This document shows, piece by piece, positions 58,370 to 64,000 of a DNA stretch of 64,000 bases. Each line of letters begins with the position of its first letter. Positions within the stretch are counted from its first letter, which is position 1. Source of the stretch: Synechococcus sp. A10-1-5-1 (lineage in GTDB: Bacteria > Cyanobacteriota > Cyanobacteriia > PCC-6307 > Cyanobiaceae); contig NZ_CP096032.1 in NCBI RefSeq assembly GCF_023115425.1, positions 1 to 64,000 of the forward strand. Direction: 5' to 3'. Below the pieces are notes generated by a model. The model was not told the origin of the DNA. It saw only the letters and a program-made list of their open reading frames with translations, and made no database searches. The position numbers and the translations under genes were made by a program.

Positions 58370-60005
58370 GGCCAAGGGCCTCCGCGACGCGGATGCCATC
58401 CATCGCAGCAGAGAGGATTCCACCGGCGAAGCCGGCCCCCTCTCCAGCTGGATAAAGCCCTGGAGTGTTCACGCTCTCCAGGGCTTTTGTTCTGGGAATG
58501 CGCACCGGTGAGGAGGTGCGGGTTTCAACGCCCGTTAGCAGCGCATCATCCATGGCGTAGCCGGGAATGGACTGGTTGAACTGCGGCAGGGCCTCCCGGA
58601 GGGCCTCGATCACAAACGCCGGTAAGGCCTGACCCAGATCCGCAGGCACCACCCCGGGGCTGTAGGAGGGTTTGACCACCCCCAGCTCAGCCGGTGGCTC
58701 CGCCGCAGGGGCAAGAAAGTCCCCGAGCCGTTGCCCGGGAGCGGCATAAGTGCTCCCGCCCAGCTCGAAGGCCTTGGCCTCCCAGTGCCGTTGGAAGGCA
58801 ATGCCCGCTAAGGGGTCGCCGGGATAGGCGCCGTAGCTCTCGACGTCTTCGGTTTCGACATTGACGACGATGCCGCTGTTGGCGTTGCGCTCATTGCGGG
58901 AGTGCTGACTCATCCCGTTGGTGACGACCCGTCCCACTTCAGAGGTGGCCCCCACCACCAGACCACCTGGGCACATGCAGAAGCTGTAGACGCAGCGCCC
59001 GTTGCTGACGTGTTTGACCAGCTTGTATTCCGCGGCCCCAAGACGCGGGTGGCCGGCGCAGTCCCCCCAGCGGGCGGCGTCGATCAGGGGTTGTGGGTGC
59101 TCGATGCGGAAGCCCACGGAGAAGGCTTTTCGCTCAAGGCTCACCCCCTGCTCATGGAGCATGGCGAAGGTGTCTCGAGCGCTATGGCCAACCGCCAGCA
59201 CCACCTGCCGCGCCGGGATGCTCTCCCCGCTCGCGAGCTCAACACCACTGAGGCGCCTGGTTCCATGAACCTGCTCAAAGCAGAGCTTGCTGACCCGGCT
59301 CTCGAACTGAATCTCTCCACCCAGGGCCGTGATCTTGCTGCGCAAGCCCCGGACAACCGTGGCCAACTTGAAGGTGCCGATATGGGGGTGGTGTTTAACC
59401 AGGATTTCTGGATTGGCTCCAGCCGCCACCAGTTCCTCCAGCACTTTGCGACCCAGGTGCTTTGGGTCTCGGACTTGGCTGTAGAGCTTTCCGTCGGAGA
59501 AGGTGCCCGCTCCACCTTCTCCAAATTGCGCATTGGATTCGGGGTTAAACGTCAGGGTTCCTTTCCAGAAACCAAAGGTGTCTGCTGTTCGCTCCTTGAC
59601 CGGTTTCCCTCGCTCCAGCAGCAGGGGTTTGAGCCCCATCTCCGCGAGGATGAGTGCACAGAAGTAGCCGCAGGGACCGGCCCCGACCACTACGGGCCGG
59701 AGGGGAGCTGGTGTGTCTGGGCTGGCCTGGGCCACCAGCTGATAGCGGGTCTCGCTCGCCGGTTGGAGGTGAGGATCGCGCTTGAAGCGTTTGAGCAGTT
59801 GGCGCTCCAGCTCAGGTGGGAGCTGCAGCTCCAGGCTGTAGGCGATCTGAATCGCTGACTTACGCCGGGCGTCGACGCTTTCTTTGACCACGCGGTGCGA
59901 CTGCAGTTCCGCTGGATCGATCTTGAGGCGTTTGCAGATGGCTGGAGCGAGATCTGTCTCCTCGTGATCGAGTGGCAGCTTCAATTCGCTCAGTCGCAGC
60001 ACCAC
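58308..60005 (-). CDS. FAD-dependent oxidoreductase (COG2509 type)
   Basis: A 565-residue flavoprotein with an N-terminal domain of about 90 residues, then a Rossmann FAD motif PVVVGAGPCGYFCALILAEMG near residue 108 and the conserved QFGEGGAGTFSDGKL. The C-terminal FAD contact is GLYPAGEGAGFAGGILSAAMDG. Physiological substrate unknown. The last 20 residues (LRQERPGAPGESACDPA) come from the overlap with cyabrB. Its start is uncertain but 60005 places the N-terminal LRLSELKLPLD sensibly. Confidence 0.82.
   Translation of the reverse strand: MVLRLSELKLPLDHEETDLAPAICKRLKIDPAELQSHRVVKESVDARRKSAIQIAYSLELQLPPELERQLLKRFKRDPHLQPASETRYQLVAQASPDTPAPLRPVVVGAGPCGYFCALILAEMGLKPLLLERGKPVKERTADTFGFWKGTLTFNPESNAQFGEGGAGTFSDGKLYSQVRDPKHLGRKVLEELVAAGANPEILVKHHPHIGTFKLATVVRGLRSKITALGGEIQFESRVSKLCFEQVHGTRRLSGVELASGESIPARQVVLAVGHSARDTFAMLHEQGVSLERKAFSVGFRIEHPQPLIDAARWGDCAGHPRLGAAEYKLVKHVSNGRCVYSFCMCPGGLVVGATSEVGRVVTNGMSQHSRNERNANSGIVVNVETEDVESYGAYPGDPLAGIAFQRHWEAKAFELGGSTYAAPGQRLGDFLAPAAEPPAELGVVKPSYSPGVVPADLGQALPAFVIEALREALPQFNQSIPGYAMDDALLTGVETRTSSPVRIPRTKALESVNTPGLYPAGEGAGFAGGILSAAMDGIRVAEALGLTLLRQERPGAPGESACDPA
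58454..58491 (+). terminator. Rho-independent terminator of cyabrB
   Basis: A perfect 12-base-pair stem, AAAGCCCTGGAG (58454-58465) with CTCCAGGGCTTT (58476-58487), a ten-base loop, then TGTT. It lies 84 bases past the cyabrB stop and inside the antisense flavoprotein coding sequence. Confidence 0.8.
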
Positions 60006-60089
60006 TTGTCCTGAGCCTGGTTGCTGTATTCCAGCACCGCACTGCTTTCGCTTGGGCTGCCTAGCCTCGCCAAACGTTGCGTTGAAGCT

Positions 60090-60821
60090 GTGGAAGCGAC
60101 CTACTTCGGGGCCAATGGCTGGTTGCTGGACTGGTCGGGACTGAGGGTGCTGGTGGACCCTTGGTTCCGGGGCCCCCTGGTCTTCCCACCGGGGCCATAG
60201 TTTTTTCAGGGTCAGTTATCCCAGTTGCTGGAGCTGCCGGCTGATCTCGATTTGCTCCTGCTGACTCAGGGGCTGGATGACCATGCCCATCCCGAGACCC
60301 TGGCGCTGCTGCCCCGGTCCTTGCCCGTGGTGGGGTCAATGGCGGCAGCGAAGAAGGTGCAGCAATTGGGCTTCGAGCAGGTCACGGGCCTACGCCCTGG
60401 TGAGATCACGGTCTTTGGTGACCTGCGCATCGAGGCCACGGCTGGCGCACCGGTGCCCCAAGTCGAGAACGGCTACCTGCTGCGCCACCCCGAAGCCAGC
60501 CTCTATCTCGAGCCCCACGGTTATCTCTCCGCCGAGGTCGCTCCCGAAGCCCTCGATGCGGTGATCACTCCGGTGGTCGATCTGGGGCTACCCGTGGCCG
60601 GCGCTTTTGTGCGCGGTCAAACCGTGTTGCCTGAGCTGGTGCAGCGCTTCTCTCCGCGCAAGGTCCTGGCCAGTACGACCGGGGGAGAGGTGCGCTTCAG
60701 TGGATGGCTCAACCGATGGCTCTGGCAGAAAGGGACCTTGGCGGAGGCTCAGCAGGCTGTGGGTTCAGCGGCGCAGGTCATTGATCCTGTGCCTGGACAG
60801 CGTTACGCCCTGGGGGCCTGA
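60090..60821 (+). pseudogene. MBL-fold hydrolase gene with an in-frame amber codon
   Basis: Read from GTG 60090, the frame gives VEATYFGANGWLLDWSGLRV, then LVDPWFRGPLVFPPGP, then TAG (60198-60200), and continues in the same frame as FFQGQLSQLLELPADL, then LLLLTQGLDDHAHPETLALLP to the end at 60821. Both sides belong to one UlaG-type metallo-beta-lactamase-fold protein of about 243 residues; homologues carry Trp where TAG stands, so one G-to-A change (TGG to TAG) explains the break. A downstream restart at TTG 60225 (198 residues) would lose the first strands. It may be a recent pseudogene or a sequencing error. Confidence 0.75.
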
Positions 60822-60910
60822 GGCTGGGGAGTGGTCATGGGCCACACCGTCCTGATTGGCTGGGGGCTTCGCTGGGTTCTGACTAGGGTTGACCTTTCCT
60901 CCTGGGTCGC

Positions 60911-61660
60911 ATGCTCTCGCGCTTTCCCGCTTGGTTGAAGCCGATGGGTCGTCAAGCGGCCTCATTGCTGGCCCCTGTGGCTGTTCTGGGCGCCATGGCT
61001 GCGGCTCCAGCGTTGGCGATTCCAGAAGCCGAGGCGATCAAGAAGCTTCAGGTGATTCCGGTGTTCGTGATCACCGATGCCAATGGCATTCCCCTGCCCA
61101 TTCCCCGGGATGAGGCCTTGGTCTTGCCGCTTTACCTCGAGAGTGATCGGGCCAATACCGAACTCAAGGCACTGCTGAAGTCAAACCCGAGCCTCAAGGC
61201 GAGTGTCACCCCCGTTCCTCTCAACGTGATGAACGAAAAGGTGGTTGAGCTCAATAAGCAGCTCAAGGACAAAAGCAAGCCGCTGGTGGCTCCAGTGGTG
61301 ATGAACGACGCCGATATCAAGCAGGCCTACACCCTGCTCAAGAAGGAGGGACTGAGCGACGAGGAGATCAAGAAGGGGCTCAATGTCGCTGTGTTCTTCA
61401 CCCAGCCCTTCCTCACTCTCAACACCCCCGATGGCCCTCGTGGTGTGTTCTTCCTGAGTTATGACGAGCTGCAGAAGGCGCTCGCCAATGTGCCTGCGGC
61501 CGAACGCAGCAAGCTCAAGCCCAAGGTTGCTGATCTGACAGCAGTGCTCTCCCAGATCAGCAAAGCGAAGGAAGACAGCTTTGTGATCTTCCCGACCCGC
61601 GAGTACTTCCGTCTCGTTGAGGAGGGCAGGACCAAGGCCCAGTCCACCCCTGCTCAGTAG
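60911..61660 (+). CDS. Tic22-family protein
   Basis: A 249-residue periplasmic protein related to the chloroplast import factor Tic22; cyanobacterial members act in outer-membrane biogenesis. A signal peptide (LLAPVAVLGAMAAAPALA) is followed by conserved strands IPVFVITDANGIPLPI, GLNVAVFFTQPFLTL and DSFVIFPTREYFRLVEEG. Followed by a ten-base-pair hairpin shared with the convergent small gene. Confidence 0.9.
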   Translation: MLSRFPAWLKPMGRQAASLLAPVAVLGAMAAAPALAIPEAEAIKKLQVIPVFVITDANGIPLPIPRDEALVLPLYLESDRANTELKALLKSNPSLKASVTPVPLNVMNEKVVELNKQLKDKSKPLVAPVVMNDADIKQAYTLLKKEGLSDEEIKKGLNVAVFFTQPFLTLNTPDGPRGVFFLSYDELQKALANVPAAERSKLKPKVADLTAVLSQISKAKEDSFVIFPTREYFRLVEEGRTKAQSTPAQ

Positions 61661-61669
61661 CGCCCAGGG

Positions 61670-61700
61670 GAGGTCAGGGTTTCTCGTCAGCCCTGACCTC
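61670..61700. terminator. Hairpin between tic22 and the convergent small gene
   Basis: GAGGTCAGGG (61670-61679) and CCCTGACCTC (61691-61700) form ten base pairs with an 11-base loop. Neither strand has a T-run after it, so termination is uncertain. It overlaps the 3' end of the small membrane gene. Confidence 0.5.
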
Positions 61701-61886
61701 GGTATCAGGTTCCGGCATCAGTTGAGCCAGCAACCCAGCGGCGATCAAGACGCAGCCCACCACGATGGCGAGTTGTTTGTTTTCTCCGGCCGCCGCTGGT
61801 CCCCAAACGGCCGTCGCTAGAAAAGCGCTCCCCAGCAACAGGGTGGGCACCAAGACGATGCCTTTCGCTGCCCGATTGATACCCAA
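61674..61886 (-). CDS. Small membrane protein of unknown function
   Basis: A 70-residue protein with two hydrophobic helices (GIVLVPTLLLGSAFLATAVW and LAIVVGCVLIAAGLLAQLM) and a charged C-terminal tail. Not recognised. Seven bases after the nuclease-like gene on the same strand, so possibly co-transcribed with ilvB. Confidence 0.55.
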   Translation of the reverse strand: MGINRAAKGIVLVPTLLLGSAFLATAVWGPAAAGENKQLAIVVGCVLIAAGLLAQLMPEPDTEVRADEKP

Positions 61887-61892
61887 AGGTCT

Positions 61893-62261
61893 TCAGCAGG
61901 ATCCGGAGTTGGAGGCTAGGCCAGACTCAATTAACTCCGCGCCCAGGTCATGGTTGCCTTGGCCATCCAGGTGGTTGATGTGGGCGATCAGGACGCCATC
62001 AGCACTGCCGGTCGGTCTCAAGTTGACCTTGCTGCGCCGGGGTAGTTGCTTGCGAATCCAGTCGACGGCCGCGGCGTCATCGGCTGGATCAACCACCACA
62101 CAGGCCAGCTGAACGCTGTAGTTGCGGTTTCGGTCACCGATCTGGAGCAGATTCCCGCTTCGCACCTGGAGAACTTCCGCCGCCAGGACTTGGCTAGGCC
62201 AGAGCAACAGACAAGTCGCCGCTGCAGCGCAGATCAAGCGAGGGATCAGCGCCATGCTCAC
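61893..62261 (-). CDS. Secreted protein resembling a small nuclease-like domain
   Basis: A 122-residue protein with a signal peptide ([21 protein letters not shown]). The rest ([39 protein letters not shown]) has the strand order of a staphylococcal-nuclease-like (OB) fold, but the catalytic Arg/Glu/Arg triad is not obvious. It starts with GTG 62261 (overlapping the ilvB TGA) or ATG 62255, so it is translationally coupled to ilvB. The nuclease label is tentative. Confidence 0.5.
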   Translation of the reverse strand: MSMALIPRLICAAAATCLLLWPSQVLAAEVLQVRSGNLLQIGDRNRNYSVQLACVVVDPADDAAAVDWIRKQLPRRSKVNLRPTGSADGVLIAHINHLDGQGNHDLGAELIESGLASNSGSC

Positions 62262-64000
62262 AGCTTGGCGCCGCAGTTGGGGCAGTACAGGCTTGTGCTG
62301 GACGTGCTGTGGTGGCAGCTATGGCACTCACGATTGGTGTCGATTGCCAGTTCTGGATGGGAGGGGAGACCCACCATTTGGGCGTTGCTGGCACCAGGGG
62401 GCACCATCGGATAGCAGTTCTCGTTGCGGCGCACCTTCACTTCAATAAAGGCAGGACCGGGGTGGGCGAGGGCTTCGGCCAGTGTTGAGCGCAGCTCATC
62501 CCGGGTTTGGATCTGGAACCCTTTGACCCCGAAGGCTTCAGCGACCGCTGGGAAGTTCGGCATGCCTCCGGTCATCTCAGAGGCGCTGTAGCGCTCGCCG
62601 TAGAAACTTTCTTGCCACTGGCGCACCATCCCCTGCCAACCGTTGTTGAGCACCACCACCTTCACGGGAAGGTGGTACTGGCTGAGGGTGCCGAGCTCCT
62701 GGATGTTCATCAGGATGCTCGCGTCGCCGGCCACACAGATCACGGGTTCATCAGGGAAGGCGCACTGCACCCCCATGGCCGCTGGCATGCCGAAGCCCAT
62801 GGTGCCTAGGCCTGCGGAGCTGATCCAACGCCGGGGAAGGGTGTGGAGGAATTGGGCCGCCCACATCTGGTGCTGTCCGACATCCGTGGTGAAGAACGCT
62901 TGAGGGGAGAGCTCTTGCAGCATCGACACCACCTCCTGGGGGGCGACATCTCCTTCGGGGGCGGGCACCACCAGGGGGTAGTGCTGCTTCCACTGCGCGA
63001 TTCGCTCGAGCCAAGCCTCGGTGCGGCCGCGGGAGTCTTCTTGGCTCGAGGCGGCCAGCAGGGCTTCAACGGCTTGTTTGACGTCGGACACCACGGCCAC
63101 GTCCGGTAGACGGGTCTTGCCCATCTCGGCCGCATCAATATCGATGTGGATGACCTGGGCCCGGGGGGCGAAGCCATCCAGGCGGCCGGTGACGCGATCG
63201 TCAAAGCGAGCACCCGCAGCGATCAACAGGTCGCAGTCGGTGACAGCGAAGTTTGCATAGGCGGTCCCGTGCATGCCGAGCATCCCCACCGAGAGGGGAT
63301 GGAGCTCATCAAAGGCACCCTTCCCCATCAAGGTCGTGGTCACCGGCAGCCTGAAACGCTCCGCCAGGGCGTGGATTTCCGCGTGGGCACCGCTACTGAT
63401 GGCACCCCCACCGACGTAGAGAAGGGGGCGCCTGGCGTTGCGAATCAGCTCGAGCGCTGCCTCGATGGCGTTTGGTGCCGCAGCAGGGGGGATCTTGAAG
63501 CCGGGGGGAATGGCAGCGCCCGGTTCCACCGGCACGTAGTCAAACTCTTCGATGCCCACGTCCTTGGGCACGTCGATCAGGACAGGACCAGGCCGGCCGG
63601 TGGAGGCGATCAAGAAGGCCTCCGAGACAATGCGGGCAATGTCCCGTGGATCGCGCACCACCCAGGAGTGCTTCACGATCGGCAGGGTGATGCCGAAGAT
63701 GTCGGTCTCTTGGAAGGCATCCGTGCCGATGGCCGCCCGGGGGACTTGTCCCGTAATCACCACCATGGGCACGGAGTCCATGTGGGCGGTGGCAATGCCC
63801 GTGACCAAGTTGGTGGCCCCAGGACCGGAGGTGCCAAAGCAGACGCCCACCTTTCCGGTGGCCCGTGCGTAGGCATCGGCTGCGTGGGTTCCGCCCTGCT
63901 CGTGGCGCACCAGCACGTGCTTCAGCCATCCCCGGGACTCGGCCTTGTGGAGCTCGTCGTAGATGGGGAGAATCGCGCCGCCGGGATAGCCGAAGATGGT
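62258..64000 (-). CDS. ilvB: Acetolactate synthase large subunit (N terminus cut by window end)
   Basis: ThDP-dependent enzyme of branched-chain amino-acid synthesis. The gene runs past the window end; 580 residues are visible, starting in [20 protein letters not shown]. Motifs: [18 protein letters not shown] with the catalytic Glu upstream region, [19 protein letters not shown] site and the ThDP motif [18 protein letters not shown]...NN. The C-terminal 22 residues carry CHSC and CPNC pairs 10 residues apart, a zinc-ribbon-like tail not part of the catalytic fold. Confidence 0.94.
   Translation of the reverse strand, partial: TIFGYPGGAILPIYDELHKAESRGWLKHVLVRHEQGGTHAADAYARATGKVGVCFGTSGPGATNLVTGIATAHMDSVPMVVITGQVPRAAIGTDAFQETDIFGITLPIVKHSWVVRDPRDIARIVSEAFLIASTGRPGPVLIDVPKDVGIEEFDYVPVEPGAAIPPGFKIPPAAAPNAIEAALELIRNARRPLLYVGGGAISSGAHAEIHALAERFRLPVTTTLMGKGAFDELHPLSVGMLGMHGTAYANFAVTDCDLLIAAGARFDDRVTGRLDGFAPRAQVIHIDIDAAEMGKTRLPDVAVVSDVKQAVEALLAASSQEDSRGRTEAWLERIAQWKQHYPLVVPAPEGDVAPQEVVSMLQELSPQAFFTTDVGQHQMWAAQFLHTLPRRWISSAGLGTMGFGMPAAMGVQCAFPDEPVICVAGDASILMNIQELGTLSQYHLPVKVVVLNNGWQGMVRQWQESFYGERYSASEMTGGMPNFPAVAEAFGVKGFQIQTRDELRSTLAEALAHPGPAFIEVKVRRNENCYPMVPPGASNAQMVGLPSHPELAIDTNRECHSCHHSTSSTSLYCPNCGAKL

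Noticed and set aside
57791-58423. 210-codon minus-strand frame opposite cyabrB
   Set aside because: It is the antisense of cyabrB and crosses the promoter region; no conserved motif.

Overview
The window comes from an alpha-cyanobacterium of the marine Synechococcus/Cyanobium type. The evidence is a form IA Rubisco inside a cso-type carboxysome operon, dark-operative and light-dependent protochlorophyllide reductases, cyAbrB, Tic22, a Tab2-family protein, the AAR/ADO hydrocarbon pair, G+C-rich sequence and very tight gene packing (many 1-14 base overlaps). I found no rRNA, tRNA, CRISPR array, insertion sequence or prophage.

Region 1 (1-18.6 kb) is a CO2-concentrating supercluster bordered by dnaA. 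Reading leftward on the minus strand from about 15.5 kb: csoS1, rbcL, rbcS, csoS2, csoSCA, csoS4A, csoS4B, an extended BMC shell gene (csoS1E type), a ferritin-like gene, ndhF4, ndhD4, the CO2-hydration gene chpX/cupB, an acRAF/PCD-like Rubisco assembly factor and cbbX. Immediately to the right lie sbtB and sbtA (bicarbonate uptake and its PII-like regulator), rdgB on the plus strand, and csoS1D. The genes cover bicarbonate import, CO2-to-bicarbonate conversion, shell, scaffold, internal carbonic anhydrase, Rubisco, its assembly and its reactivation.

Region 2 (18.7-35.8 kb) is mostly transport: an APC permease, BicA (a second bicarbonate transporter), a DUF389 membrane protein, a CaCA antiporter, an ammonium transporter, a DASS permease with TrkA-C domains next to an Rrf2 regulator, a CNNM-type protein and a KtrB/KtrA potassium system. 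bioA and several small unknown genes are interspersed.

Region 3 (35.8-44.4 kb) is a chlorophyll and photosynthesis block: chlN, chlB, chlL, por, psaM and a CRR6-type NDH-1 assembly factor. It also holds three adjacent small genes of unknown function and a candidate 36-residue membrane peptide just ahead of chlL.

Region 4 (44.4-64 kb) is housekeeping metabolism: a lipoate-ligase-like protein, a site-2 protease with CBS domains, trpF, folE, an SDR, accA, aar, ado, a creatininase-family amidohydrolase, an S1-domain protein translationally coupled to a Tab2-family gene, pgeF, a photolyase, cyabrB, a COG2509 flavoprotein, an MBL-fold gene broken by one amber codon, tic22 and ilvB (cut by the window end).

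The least explained items are: the near-identity of the two BMC domains in the carboxysome operon, the ferritin-like gene with an Arg/Gly tail, the unknown gene divergent from csoS1D, the three-gene unknown cassette at 40-41.2 kb, the S1-Tab2 pair, the zinc-ribbon tail on acetolactate synthase, the nonsense codon in the MBL gene, and several inverted repeats in divergent promoter regions. I see no wholly new system. The carboxysome supercluster is known biology with some unexplained parts.
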